A DNA stretch of 64,000 nucleotides from Desmodus rotundus (Eukaryota; Chordata; Mammalia; Chiroptera; Phyllostomidae), in contig NC_071390.1 in the NCBI RefSeq assembly GCF_022682495.2, positions 150,822,583-150,886,582 on the forward strand, in the 5' to 3' direction. The position numbers and the translations under genes are program-made. Shown here in pieces: positions 47,062 through 58,700 of this stretch. Each line of letters begins with the position of its first letter. Position 1 is the first letter of the stretch. The notes under the pieces are model-generated. The model searched no databases. It was not told the DNA's origin and saw nothing but the letters and a program-made list of their open reading frames with translations.

Positions 47062-47385
47062 GCATCTCCTAAGAAGACCAGATCCATCCGAGAAGGAAAT
47101 GCCGACACTCTTATCTGTCACCATTCAAGATATGCCTCCACACCCAGTGTCCCTGGTATGGCTGAATTTTGTCCAAAGGGTCTCAAGAACCACACAGTGA
47201 AGTGGTTTGGCTGGATTCTTGATTCTTTAAAAAAAATTATTTTCATTCCTCTAAAGCTGTCAACTGTCTTTCAGCTGGCCTAATTCATAATAATTCCCAT
47301 TGTTTCTTAATCCTCTATTTGTGATCTTCCTGATTCTGCCTGCAAGTTCAGTAATTCTAAATAAATGCCCGTTGGGGAGTGTTGG
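47062..47385 (+). other. SCFD2: SCFD2 3' UTR with AATAAA poly(A) signal at 47,360-47,365
   Basis: This is non-coding sequence directly after the SCFD2 stop. The first canonical AATAAA lies about 300 nt downstream (47,360-47,365). A G/T-rich stretch follows at about 47,369-47,390, as expected for a downstream cleavage element. The exact cleavage site is inferred. Confidence 0.7.
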
Positions 47386-48619
47386 TAGATTATAAGCCCT
47401 CTGATCCGCAGTTGCTCAAAAAGAAGTTAGACATGCTTTGGAATTATAAATGTGAGGAAACTTTGTTTTTTTCTTACGATTACATTACTGAGGGAGGGGA
47501 CATTCCAAGTGGGATCTGCAGCTTTGTTTCTCTCTTGGTCTGAGACAAGTTTGAGAAGGGGAGTCAGGCAGAGGGAATGGGCTGGGGCTGCTCTGGTTGT
47601 AAAGCCGCCCACCTGCCCACGGTGACAAAGGGCCACATTGTGCCAGCCTGTGTGCTGGCCGGGCCACCAGCCTTCTGGGAACCACAGTGGGAAAAGGCTG
47701 ATTGGAGGGCCCTCTCTGCCTGTAAAAGGTCCCCCCCCCCCCGCCCATCCCGAAGGAAAGCCTGGTGCAGGTATCTGGTCCCAGGGAGTCTACATTTGGA
47801 CCTGAGCCCCTGTGACTTTGTGATTTAGTCCTTATTGAAATGTAAAGCTTTCTTTTCTGTAAGTCTAAATTTTTCTTCTGGCCGTAGCAGAAAAACCTAG
47901 ACCCACCTAGTGAAATTATATAAGAATTCTGGCAAAAATTAACTGAGACATTTGTAGATGTGTGGTTGATGGAAATTTCTAGCGTCTCTAAAAGGTATTT
48001 GTAGAAGGAGATAAAGCTGAAACAGTGTCTAGTGTGGATTCAACAGGTAGAGGAAATAAAATGTAAATCAAAGCATGTGTCTCTCAGTTCTCAACCAAAC
48101 ACTGTCATTTCATGAAAAAACTATGAGGTTGGAAATCATTCTGAGATGTAATTAAGCAGGTTTTATAGAACTGACTTTTTTTCATCCAAGTGTGCTTTCC
48201 ACCTCACACCAGTTCTTTTATGGTGCCCAGAATTGGACACCTCAGTGCCCCTTCCATCCTGCTAATCTGGAAGTGTGAGTTTGAATGAGAAAATGGCAGT
48301 ACCCAAAAAGAAATGGTAATGAAAGAAGAAATCACTATTTTCTAAAATAAAAAACATTAAGAAGTAACCTGCTGTGTGTCTCAAATCTGCATTCGTTCAT
48401 TCAGTCAGTCATTCCTTTCACTCCCTAATACCGCGTGAGCCCCTGGCACCGGCTGGCGCTCTGCGGGCTCCCGCCAGGGCAGTGCACTGAGCCAGACGCA
48501 TCCACGACTCTGCGGCTCTCACAGACTGAGCAGCTGGCGCCTCTCCCGGCGATCGCGCCCTGGGTGAGGCTCTGCTCAAGGTTAAATGTTAAACCATCTG
48601 TCTCTCTGCAAAGGAAGCT

Positions 48620-48780
48620 TTTTGGAAATACAAAAACTGCTAACCAGTGGCTACCTCTGGGAAGAAGTATAAAGTGAGAGGGCTATAAGAAGGGTGGAGT
48701 CTTGCTCTTCATAGATAGATAGATAGAGATACAGATATATTCAAATATTCTTATTTAATATTTATTTAACTATAGCCTAC
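48620..48780 (+). repeat. L1M-like fragment with GATA microsatellite
   Basis: 'ctaaccagtggctacctctg' matches an old L1 3' region. A short (GATA)n run lies at about 48,711-48,728. Confidence 0.45.
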
Positions 48781-48904
48781 TCAGCAGCTCATAATCCTAT
48801 TGTTTGAGTTTTTGTTTTGATAGAATTTGTCTACTTTATTGCAGTAAATTTTACACACAATGAAAATAGTCTTGTTTGAAATGCGCAGGTTAATGAGGTG
48901 GGTT

Positions 48905-49123
48905 TTTTTAAGATTTTCTTTATTTATTTTTAGAGAGAGGGGATGGGAAGGAGAAAGAAAGGGAGAGAAATATGTGCAAGAGAAACATCGATCGGTTGCT
49001 TCCCACACACCCCCAACTGGGGACCTGGCTGGAAACCCAGGCATGTGCCCTGACCAGGAATCGAACCTGTGGCCTTCCATTTCACAGGCCAGTGCTCAAT
49101 CCACTGACCCACGCCAGCCATGG
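48905..49123 (-). mobile_element. Ves SINE (bat, tRNA-derived), second copy
   Basis: Minus strand: gctggcgtgggtcagtggat head, acaggttcgattcctggtca B-box region, gcacatgcctggg, a C/T-rich body, then ctaaaaataaataaag and an A run at 48,905. A different subfamily from the copy at 34,511. No clear target-site duplication. It lies between SCFD2 and RASL11B. Confidence 0.85.
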
Positions 49124-52100
49124 CTAATTTTTTCTTTTAAAGAAGAATATTCAAAAGCCTCTAATCTTAGATGATAAAAGGGGGAAGTTCCTGATTGTAA
49201 GTGTTGTCATTAAGCAGTTACTCTATCCCAATAACGCTCTCAATACTATGTTAAATATGGCCAAAGGCAGCCTCCGGGGGGGTGGAGGGAAATGTCAGAA
49301 GTTGGGTTTATAATCATCTTTTCCCATCTCTGTGGTCGCTGGTTGGAGGAACTGAGTGGGGTGGGCAATCAGGTAGTAGAAGGCTTTGGAGAAAATGAGA
49401 CGGAAGGAGTTTCAAGTGACCAGGGTTTGGATTGAATAAGAAGGTAGGAGGCACAGGGCAGAGCACTGCTTCTTCAGTTAAAAGCAGGGACGTAATGGAA
49501 ACTTGGTATAAATCCTGCAAGCAGCCTTCACCAGATAAGGAAGAAGAGGGGTCTCGGTAAACAGCGCACTGGCCTGTTGGCAGAGCCTCCGGAAGCCTTC
49601 TCCATCCGTACGGTATGGCATAGTTCGCTTCTCCCGGTCTCAGTTGACTATGCAGTTGGACAGTGGTAGGACCTACGGCTTCGGGCTGTTGTGAGCATTA
49701 AAAGAATTAATTAGACTTGGAAAGAACATGGCGCAGGCAAGCTGGCTGAGAGCGTGTCAGAGCACCGCGTGGCAGTAAACGTCTAAAGCGTGCACAGGCG
49801 GCCTGTGTCTCTGACGTAACGAACTTTCTCCATCGCTAATGTCAGCCTCGAAGTGAACGTGTGGACTCTGAGACTGACCCCCTGAACGGGCATTTGAACC
49901 TCATCCAAATGTACCAATTCCAGGGATCCTCCCCCTCCCAGATGTCTGCTACCTACAGGTGGCTTCAGAGGCTGAGCTGAGTGGCAATGCTGGGTTCTCC
50001 TCTCTGGCTGAGTCTGAGGGTTTACCCCCCAAACCCCAGGCAGCCAGAGCCAAAGCAAGCCCATACAAATGCAAACCTCTGCCAAACCTACAGGCCACTC
50101 TCTAAACACAATTGGCAGAGGTGTAATACTCTGTAGCAATTGACTTCTGCCTTTGTAAACTCTCCTTCTGGAGTCCACTTTCCTGGCAAACAAAGTGCGC
50201 ACAGGGAAGGGCTTGGACGTGCTGGGAAGTGGCGTCAGCCAAGGGTTGATCCACAGGCCAGGGCCTATGGAGCCGGCCCCGTCTACACCAGGGCCCCCAT
50301 TTCAATGTCATCCCAATGCCAAAGCACTCCGCCAAGCTTCCCCCATGACCCCTGCTATTCATTTCACACGGTTGACCAGAACAGAATCTCAACAAGTAAT
50401 CCAGTATTACAAGTGTTGTCAGCTATCCCTGCTCAAGGAACGTGAAGAAACTCCATCTGTATTTTAAAGGGAATTTTAAAAGACAAAACCAGATGATGGA
50501 GAGTATTTGAGAAGGGAGCATGAGATCTTGCTACAATCGGTGATAAACCTAATCCTGTTCTCTTCTCACCAGGTTAGGAGAGTCATGAGAACAAGGACTT
50601 TCTGGAAGCTTCTCTCTTTAGACGCTGAAGGGACTACAGGAAACGCCAGAGTTCCTGGGTTGTTTGTAATGAATGAATAAGCAGAGCCCTACAGTGAGCG
50701 CCCTCCGGGCCATTCCCAGAGCCCCATCTTGACTCCTGGGCAGACGAGAGGCACCCCCTCCTCCCCACAGGCGCAGAGGCAGGACCAGGAGTTAGTCACC
50801 CAACTGCTCCGTTTTGAGGGAGTTGCCACAAGCTTGTTCATTTGTCCGGAAAACACGCTGGTTTTCTCCCCCTTTGGAATGTAAGGTGAATGTTGAAATC
50901 CCATTTTTCACGAGAATGAAGGGCTCACTGTAAATACACCCATAGCTGGGGGCTGGCTGGGTGGGCCATGGGCTGAGCGTGCAACTGCCGGTGGGCGAGG
51001 GGCCAGGAGGGCCGAGAAGGGTCAGCCAGCTCCGCTCTGCTCCACGCCGGGCAGGCTACAAAGTGTTGGGAATGGTTTTGATTTGCAGCAGGGAGGAAAC
51101 TGGAAAGCCAGACATCACGACAGACCAGGATCCGGTTCTGAGGCAGACGGGCTGTGGGCTGGGCCCCCGCCCCTGCCTGGATGTCTTTATTACCGAGCTG
51201 GGACTGGAGGCCCGAGAACAGCCGGCTGATGGCAACAGCAGATGTGGCTGTGGCAGCGAGGTGGGCCTCGGGCCAGGGAGGAGCCACAAGCTCCTAGTAG
51301 CAACAGAAAGTTTGGGAAAAGGACGGGGAATGCAGGCCAGGGCAGGGAGGGCCTGCGAGTGGAAGACAAAGAGGAGAGCTCCTCCTCTGAAAGCAGCAGA
51401 GCTGGGAGGCTGCGAGCCAGCTGCCTGGGTCTATTCTGTGACGTCAGACAGACATGAGGGCGAGTCCTGAACCTGCCATTTCTTCTGAGCCTCCCTTGCT
51501 CGTCTCCTTAGAGGGACTGGTGATGGATTGTGGGGTTGTGTGGGGTTGGGATACATAGACACAGTCATTGTTACTACCTGTGTGGCCCTAAGCAGGTAAT
51601 TTAACCTTTCCAGGCCTCAGTTTTCTCATCTTTACCAGGGAATCCTTCCTCACAGGATTCTTCAAAAGATTAGAGGAGATAATTTATAATCTGGCACATT
51701 GTAAATGCTCAATAAATTCTAATCCTTTCCGTTTTCCACTCCCCTGCTTCCACTTCCACCACCCCCACCCCACGCCTGCCCCACTCTACACACACATCCT
51801 TCCTTTCCCTTCCCCAGGTGCCAGGGGTTCCCCCATGGTGGCTGGAGTGGGGGTTGCTCAGTGCTGTTTGGTCGTAGTTCAGAAATTTAAAAACAGTTTG
51901 AATGCTTACTGTGTGCCACAGGAAGGCAGGCAGAACACAGCCTTGCAGCCAAAGCTGCACCTGAGTCCACACTCAGCCATCTTCGGGCCGTGGGATTTTC
52001 AGCCAATTGTGTGCACCACGGCCCTCAGATCGCCTTTTCCGTGAAATGAGAGAAATGATGCCCACCTCGTAGTCCGTTTTAAGAATTATGTCTATGCCTT

Positions 52101-54220
52101 TAGTAAGGGACCAATTAAAAGAATCTTAAAAATAAAGAAAACAATTTAAAAACAGAGAAATAGGGTTTAAGAGACATTGCACTAATAATGAGAGGAGCAA
52201 AGGTAATAAAACATGAAACTAAAGTTTATGAGACAGTGGACACAGCTGGGACTCGTGTGGTTTCCATCTCTCTCTCCCCACCCCGCCCCGTCACCTAGAA
52301 TAAACCACTCTATTTCTCTGGATGGAACAGAGCTCTCAGACCCCTTCCAGCCCAGACTTCCAAGGTAAAGTATGAGAAACTGAGGCCAGCGCAGTAGGAG
52401 GCGAGGGGCAGCCATGGGTACCAGGAGGCACAGCTCGCAGCCCAGATGGGGATTAGGAGGGGGCTGCGGGGGTCTGCATATGTGTGGGACAGACGGGAAG
52501 AGGGGACGGTGCCCTGTGTCTGTAATAAAAGGGAGTGTGGCACTGCCCAGCACCTTTGCAAGAGAAAGCCCACTGGAAAGTACTCTATCTTTAATTCCAG
52601 GACTTGGGTAGAAGACCATTGTTAAGCATACGAAGATTAACCTCTCGCTCACTGGACATTATAAATACAACCGCATAGAATGAACAGAAATAAAAGTGAG
52701 CAGACGCTGGTCAGAGACACTTGTCATTGCCTTTGATCGAAATGCTTTCCATGTCAGCACTGGCTCCGTCCCTGCCCCCGACACAGGTTGAGTTAGGCTT
52801 GAAGCATTGGAAATCGCCCTCCATATAAAGGAGGGTTCGGGGCATCACCAAAACCCTGTCAAGAGCAGGCAGGGCATTAACACTGTGAGAAACCAGATTT
52901 AACGCCTGGCACCATATCATAGTGGGTCCTCAGTAGCTATTTTGGCTGCTTCTCTCCTTCCCATGACTTTGTATTTGCCATAGCATCTTATGTATGAAAT
53001 CTTGTAAAGGAATGAGAACACTGAATATTGTAAACAATAGTGTAAATGGAGCCGCTTTAAAACAGAGCTGGAGCTGCTATGCCCAAGGAACTGCCTTGCA
53101 CGCCTTATACCTCAAACTTGGAATGTTAAACAGGGCAAAATGACCTTTGCACTGGGCCTGAGCAACCTTGTGTCCCAAAGAACTTTTATGAAGATACCAC
53201 GATGACTACAGTGCAGATGACCTCAGGGCTGAAAACTAAAAACGCTTAGAATTAACATCACTCTGCTCTGTTACCCGCACCGGCTGAAATGCCCTCCCTC
53301 TATTGATGTAATTGTTCCCCTTCCCTTTCTCACAAGTATCCATCTTCTTTGTCTCCGGAAATATCGATTCCCGAATAGCTCAAATAAACACCTGTTTGCC
53401 TTCCCATTTAAATGCCTTCTTATTTTTAAGTTTACGACTTAGTCTGAAGACACTGTTCCAGGTTCTTTGTGTGAACTTGAGGACATCCCCCAAAACCAGA
53501 GCCTGTCTCTCGCAGCTGTAAAATAGTGTTTCTCCTGCACACCCCCCGCGGGGCTCTCCTGAGGAGCGAGGATCAGGTGTGCGCGAGCACCATCCGAACA
53601 CCGGGGTGACTATTTGCCCGTAAAGAGGGAGACTCACTTGGCCTGCATGGAAGGTCTCTCTGGCCCAGAAGGACACAGACGAGTGGCCTGGCAGTTTTAG
53701 CACATACTCTGGTGGCAGGAGCCACGGGGGAGGGGCTCCCAAACGACCCAGGTCCATGGCTCCAAGCTTCCACGATGAGAACAAAGTACTTTTTGAAAGC
53801 AGCATACCCAAAAAAGAGATCTGCCAAAGCCAGCGTGTGTGGAGAAGCAGTACTCGTGCCAAAGCCTTGGTATCTTCAAGGCTTAGCCGAGATGTCTTCA
53901 CGGTCTAAACCACAGCCCTGTCTGGTTCTGCTGGAAGGTCACAAAGGAGACAAATAGGAGACATGCTCTTCTTGAATACAAAGTGGCCAACTACAATTTA
54001 GAACACTCACAGGCTGTGGCCTCTGACAAGACTTCGACTTGCTTGTAGGCCTGTTTTCTCATCTGCAAAGTGAGAGTAACAGCACAATGCACCTCTTTGG
54101 TCGGGACATTTATGTGATAACCCTTGGAAGGCGTGATGCCCATCTCGACATACCCGACATACTGAGTAATTCTTTGAAGGACAAAAGGTGAGCGTTTCAA
54201 TGAAGACCGAGTCAGACATC
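49124..54220. other. Intergenic region between the 3' ends of SCFD2 and RASL11B
   Basis: Holds MIR pieces (49,635-49,715 weak; 51,555; 54,030-54,170 weak) and no recognised gene. The 173-codon minus-strand frame at 53,380-53,901 has no recognisable domain. Confidence 0.5.
51555..51722 (+). repeat. MIR SINE
   Basis: Contains 'taatttaacctttccaggcc', 'tcagttttctcatcttta' and 'attgtaaatgctcaataaat'. Confidence 0.75.
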
Positions 54221-54224
54221 TGTT

Positions 54225-55215
54225 CTTTTAAAATGAGATTTATTGTACCTAAAATAAATTAATTACAATTTAAGCCAAAGCATGAATGGCTTTTTAAAGT
54301 GCATCTGTGTAGGGGTTTGTGCATCTGTTCACTCGCTGTAAGGCAGTTTTTGTACCTGAGCCATGACTCAACCAGGCCTGGGAAGCAGCCCAAGGTCATC
54401 GCCATGCGCCGTTTACACAAATCACACCAAATTCGAGGGACACATTTTTTTTTTCTGTACCCAATGCAACAGTTTTAAAAAAAAATTATACAGTCTCACA
54501 ACTACTCAAAGTCCGGTGCTGAAGAGTTTGAGTTCCCAACCACACAACCCAGGCCCGACTAAGCAGCCGCCACCGTGTCGGGCCATAGGAACTTACAGAT
54601 GTCTGGGTACAAAACATTCTGGCCCATAAAGTCCACCCTTTTGGGGGGATGGGGAAATATTTTCCTCTTTGTTCTTTAAAGAGAAATCTGGGTACCCTTC
54701 AGGTTAGAAAGTCAATCTATAAGGAATAATGTTCCAGAAATGCAAATCGTCCTTGTAAGAGAAAAGCAATTCTTCCTTTGGGGCCAGGGTAGGTGGGAGA
54801 AGGAAAAGAAAGAAGAAAAAAAGAAACGGAAAGCCTCTGAGAGCTTAATCTGTTCTTTCATCCCCACTGCAAATCACATCAACATATTTGGTGAAACTAC
54901 AACGGACCATCATTTACAAGGCAGTTAAGGACAAAATCCAAAGCAAGTGTGCCCCTCCCCCTCCACAGGAAAAGACATGGAGTACATTTCACATATTCAC
55001 AGAGTGGCTCAGTGGGCTCATTCAAGCCTCATCGGTCCTGTCCCCCCTGCTCAGAACAGTGCTTCCTTTTCCGCACCAGTTCCACAGGCCCTCCTGGCCT
55101 CCCTGCTCCAGCCCCTTCTGGAACCATGAATTACTGCCAGCATTCAATGTTCCTACACTGGAAGAACCTCGGACTCTCTTCCTGGGAAAAACAAACCCCC
55201 TTGAGGGCCTCTGCT
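54225..55215 (-). other. RASL11B: RASL11B 3' UTR with poly(A) signal at 54,239-54,244
   Basis: Non-coding sequence after the RASL11B stop. TTTATT on the plus strand at 54,239-54,244 is AATAAA on the gene strand, about 970 nt from the stop, which suits a ~1-kb 3' UTR. The cleavage site is inferred to be just below this. A T-rich/A-rich patch is present at about 54,446-54,487. Confidence 0.65.
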
Positions 55216-55686
55216 TCAGACAGAGGTGACAGTCCTCACTTTGGCAGAAAGGGCCTGCTTGAACCTCCTCTTCAGGTCCTGCATGTTGGGCGACTTGGGC
55301 CTGGGGATGAGGGAGGTTCTTCGCTTCTCCGGCGTGCTGCTTGGTGGCTGCTTGTGGCTCACTTCTTTGCACAGGACATGGAAAGCGTTGTAGACGTCGT
55401 TGTAATTTTCGCTGACGGACACTTCATAGAATGAGCAGCCCAGCATGCTGGCCAGCTGTAGTCCAAGCTGAGGGTCCACCTGTTTGATGTGCAACAGGTC
55501 AGCTTTGTTGGCCACGACCACGACGGGCAGCCGAGTGCCCAGGTGTAGCTGCTGGACGTGCTGGTGGAGCTGGCCAATGAGTTCATAGCTCTTGCGGTCG
55601 GTGATGGAGAAAACGATCACCACGGCATCTGCCCAGCGAATGCACCTATTCAGCTGTTCATTGCAGCTCAGGCCGTTCTCGTGGAC
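55216..55686 (-). CDS. RASL11B: RASL11B coding exon 4 (terminal)
   Basis: A 471-nt exon encoding residues 93-248 and TGA (55,216-55,218). It reads [28 protein letters not shown], then [12 protein letters not shown] (G4) and FYEVSVSEN (G5), and a basic tail ending VRTVTSV. The minus-strand acceptor is tttcag at 55,688-55,687. The phosphorylatable, Arg/Lys-rich tail replaces a CAAX box. Confidence 0.96.
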   Translation of the reverse strand, partial: VHENGLSCNEQLNRCIRWADAVVIVFSITDRKSYELIGQLHQHVQQLHLGTRLPVVVVANKADLLHIKQVDPQLGLQLASMLGCSFYEVSVSENYNDVYNAFHVLCKEVSHKQPPSSTPEKRRTSLIPRPKSPNMQDLKRRFKQALSAKVRTVTSV

Positions 55687-56042
55687 CTGAAAGAGCGGGG
55701 TAATGGCAAGGTGAATGGCGAGTGCAGAAAAGAGCCCTGGCTTGGCTGGATGGAGAATTCAAAAGAGCCCTTTACAGTAATGCCAGGTCGCAGGCCATAA
55801 ACAAGTTATATCCCCACACACTTCAGCTTTCTTGACAATATGTTGATCCAGCTGCACGGAGCTGGAATAAATAACAGTGCAGCTCACCACACTCAAGTGG
55901 AAAATTGACCTGCAGAGAACTCCATGCAGAGAGACTTTGTAGTTGCATAAAATGGGAAATTAACTGGCTAGACAGTAAGTCTGGGGAAGTAAAGATAGGA
56001 GCTGGAAGCATTTAAACCTGGATAACTGCCCAGTTCAAGAGG

Positions 56043-56081
<39 letters not shown>

Positions 56082-58514
56082 CATGGCTCTTTTGTCTATA
56101 GAGTAACTTTCCACAGTAAAAAGTGATTCCAAGTATTTGGAGACTATACCTACATGTTTGATTTTTTTAATGGCAAACACAAATGTAAAAAGTAATCTTT
56201 TTAACCACAGCAAGGAAACGTTGCCAATTCCAAGTGCCTTTGATTTGGTCTTTCCTGCTGGGTAGAATCCTCCTAAGGGAAGATTTCTGCCCCTCAGCCA
56301 AATCCCCCAAATTAAGCCAGGTTAAGGCTGACCATCAGCCAGACACAACTGAAGTGTCAAACACGTAAAAGCCTCAGCTTCACTCCCCAAATTTCCTTCC
56401 TCCTGCAGCAGGAGGTACCTTGAGAAGTGAACAGGTCTACAGCCACATAGTCTCCCCCTTGACTTAGTCACACGTCTCACAGCTGCTTACCTGAATACCT
56501 GGAGTGTCTTGAACCTGAATAGCCAGAGTTTCACCCTCTATTTGGACTTGTCTGGTGTAGAGATTACCTACCAAGACAAAAAAGAAACCCTAAAACATTA
56601 TGTTCATCCTTCTTGTACAACTTTGAAAACACGGTGGGATTTTTTTTCTTTAACTTAGAAAGAAAATACAACCTGTACCAATGCACAAAAATAAGCTATA
56701 GTTTATCTGAGACGATGGACTTAATTCAGATTTTTTGGAAACAACTGCAATTTTAATCCCACATTAGAGGATTTATTAAAACCAAGGCAAAGTTTGCAAG
56801 TTCCTGGAAGCTGATCTGTCTAATTTTAAACAGAGCTTCCATATGTAGCATATTTCCTTAAAGCAAATTTTCTCGCTCAGCATGTGTGGGATTTCTATTT
56901 TATTTTAGTACTTTATCACTCTTTGACATATATTTGTATTTTAGCTATTAGATGCAATGGTTTGTTCGGCAAATACTGTTATAAATGCATAGCCAACATT
57001 ACCAACTGAAGTAAAAATGTGACATAACCATAGCCAGCCCCACATCAAAGCAGAGGCTGCCATGCCTTATCGTGGGATGGTTTATATAGGGCATTTCAAA
57101 TAATCCCCTGCAGGTACTTCATATGGCCTAAGGAATGAAACAATTTGCTAACAGAACATAGGTCGAAAGCCCTTAAGCCTCCCCAATGGGTAGTTCTAAT
57201 CACAGGGATTGAATAGTGTCCTCTTATTTATTCAGGAACTCTCCTAAAATTCTAGTCATTTTTCTTTGTTAAGAAAAAAGAACTTTAGGTTTACAACTGC
57301 TCTCCTTTGGCCTTTGCTTTAAAAGGTCACCTCTGAAAGGCAGCCAGCAGAGAGGGATAGGGGTGGGGGGAGGAGCAGACCAACTTTTTTTTTTTTTTTT
57401 ATGACTTTTGCAGGAGTGTTTTGAAGGGAAAGGCTCTTCAGAACAAAGGGTGCTTCCAACCAGGGTCCCCATAGTTAAAACATACCAAGGGGAATACTTT
57501 CAGGCACTTGATAAAATGATGAATGGGCTTGGAATGGAATGAGGCCAGATGGCAGTTATGGGGGGGGGGGGGGGGGGACATGGGAGGGGGCAAGCTAAGT
57601 TGGATGTGGCAAGATCCTGATGCTGACTGTCACTCTGAAGGAGCCTGTCTGGGAGACACTGAAAAATGAGAACTGGTGCAGGATGATGGTATTTTCCTCA
57701 AATTTATATGCTCACCTGCATTTCTTTCATAGTCACCAATGAACCGTTTGGTGAGGAACCGGACCACCAGGGCTACGGGTCAGAAAAGAGAAAGGAAAGA
57801 GGCTTAAACCTGGCACTAAAGTTAGACTGATCTGCACCCCACCCCCGGCCTAGAAAGCAACTCCCAGAGAAAGCCGACCAGCCACCAAGTGAAATTCCTA
57901 CCCTCCCAGCTCGACCCGTCTTCCAGACACATGGACAGACGGCCAGAAGGAATGGTGAATTATAGCTCTGTCCAGCTGAAAGGGTCATTTGGTCCACCCC
58001 CTCCTCTGAGCCAGGCTGCGTCCGCACCTAAGCCTTCCAGCAGACAAACGTCTCTCTAATCTTAAAGGCCTGGAGGATGGATTACGTTGACTAAGTCCCC
58101 TTTTGGGCTAGGCACTGCCAGAGGCTCAAGAACCCCAAAGTTTTAATCCCTGTTGCGTCGGTGGTGCGGGGAAGGTCGCCTGGCCATTCTGGATCCCAGT
58201 TTCCCTTATCTGTTGAAGGAGGGGGTAGGAAGAGATGCTGGCTAGGGTCCCTCCGGAGGGGCAGCTGCACCTCTCACATCTCCCCTACCTCGTTTGCCCG
58301 CAATTCCCAGCGAGGGCCGCCCAGAGCCAGCGCCGCAGATAAGCAGGTTCTCGCCAGAGCGCGAGGACTCACCGGTCTTGCCCACGCCGCTGGCCCCCAC
58401 CACAGCGATCTTGACCAGCCGGCGGCCCGCTGCCCCCAGGCAGTAATCGGCGGCGGCGGCGCTGCCCGGAGTGGGGTACTCGGCGATGGTGCACATGTTC
58501 TGAATGAGGCGCAT
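55216..58514 (-). CDS. RASL11B: Ras-like protein family member 11B, complete 248-aa small GTPase
   Basis: The CDS is complement(join(55216..55686, 56491..56567, 57716..57772, 58373..58514)), 747 nt, intact and 248 aa, the family's usual length. It is an atypical Ras-superfamily GTPase. The order is: a short N-terminal extension (1-33), the P-loop GASGVGKT at 40-47, the switch I region [13 protein letters not shown] at about 55-67, G3 as DTPG (87-90, Pro where Ras has Ala), G4 as NKAD (152-155), and G5 near VSVSEN (181-186). A basic C-terminus follows ([25 protein letters not shown]). There is no CAAX box, so no prenylation is expected. Start: the ATG at 58,512-58,514 is the first in this frame although the frame is open further upstream, and it gives MRLIQNMC, as in human. 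The paralogue RASL11A is excluded by the N-terminus and the DTPGIQ context. Confidence 0.96.
56047..56078. repeat. (AC)16 microsatellite in RASL11B intron 3
   Basis: Sixteen uninterrupted AC units on the plus strand, so GT repeats in the RASL11B pre-mRNA, about 400 nt upstream of the exon-4... side of the intron (360 nt from the acceptor at 55,687). Confidence 0.9.
56491..56567 (-). CDS. RASL11B: RASL11B coding exon 3
   Basis: A 77-nt exon: two bases complete Gly67, then [25 protein letters not shown]. It holds the G3 motif DTPG, so the Ras catalytic Gln61 position is not conserved. The minus-strand acceptor is cttggtag (AG at 56,569-56,568) and the donor is CAG|GTAAGC. Confidence 0.95.
57560..57577. 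repeat. G18 homopolymer in RASL11B intron 2
   Basis: Eighteen consecutive G on the plus strand (C on the gene strand), about 140 nt from exon 2. A T16 run lies nearby at 57,385-57,400. Confidence 0.85.
57716..57772 (-). CDS. RASL11B: RASL11B coding exon 2
   Basis: A 57-nt exon encoding [19 protein letters not shown], the helix after the P-loop and the switch I (effector) region. The minus-strand acceptor is cccgtag (AG at 57,774-57,773) and the donor is GCAG|GTGAGC. Both introns are phase 1. Confidence 0.95.
58373..58514 (-). CDS. RASL11B: RASL11B coding exon 1
   Basis: This part encodes residues 1-47 plus the first base of codon 48. It includes [18 protein letters not shown], an alanine run encoded by a CGG/CCG repeat (about 58,449-58,461), and the P-loop GASGVGKT. 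On the minus strand the donor is ACC G|GTGAGTC (intron starts at 58,372). The start context has G at -3 and C at +4. It lies inside the CpG island. Confidence 0.95.
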
Positions 58515-58700
58515 CTCCGCTCCGGCTGGGCTGCTCCGCGCGGGACGGGAGCTGCGGGGCGGGAAGAGGTTCGCACTGCGAGGAAGCGGGCGGGAGGACT
58601 CGGCCGAGGGGCTCCGCGGTAGAAAGAAAAAACCCAACAACAACAAAAAGAGTACTGGAGAGATCCCAGAGTAGAGCTCGAGCGGGCTCAGACTCCTGCC
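58515..58700 (-). other. RASL11B: RASL11B 5' UTR (approximate)
   Basis: GC-rich sequence directly upstream of the start codon. It holds an unusual T-rich patch on the gene strand (plus-strand 58,621-58,651, A/C-rich). The start site of transcription is not visible; about 58,700 is an inference from the position of GC boxes and CCAAT elements beyond it. Confidence 0.5.

Larger units (their letters stand above)
1..47385 (+). other. SCFD2: SCFD2 gene, 3' portion (introns, four last coding exons, 3' UTR)
   Basis: This is the transcribed span of SCFD2, cut by the left edge of the window. Four exons on the plus strand encode a continuous protein end that I recognise as the C-terminus of Sec1 family domain-containing protein 2, a divergent member of the Sec1/Munc18 (SM) family. 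SM proteins bind SNAREs in membrane fusion, and SCFD2's own role is poorly defined. Introns inside the window are 16.1 kb (7874-23979), 13.0 kb (24115-37093) and 9.8 kb (37214-46968). Positions 1-7727 are the end of a further intron, because I found no upstream SCFD2 exon there. The gene converges on RASL11B, as I recall it does in human 4q12. The gene end is placed just past the AATAAA at 47,360. Confidence 0.9.

Noticed and set aside
48905..49123. tRNA gene (B-box-like sequence)
   Set aside because: The head belongs to a Ves SINE with an A-rich tail, and no cloverleaf is preserved.
53380..53901. 173-codon minus-strand frame between the two genes
   Set aside because: No recognisable motif, no splice or poly(A) evidence, and chance frames of this size occur in GC-richer DNA.
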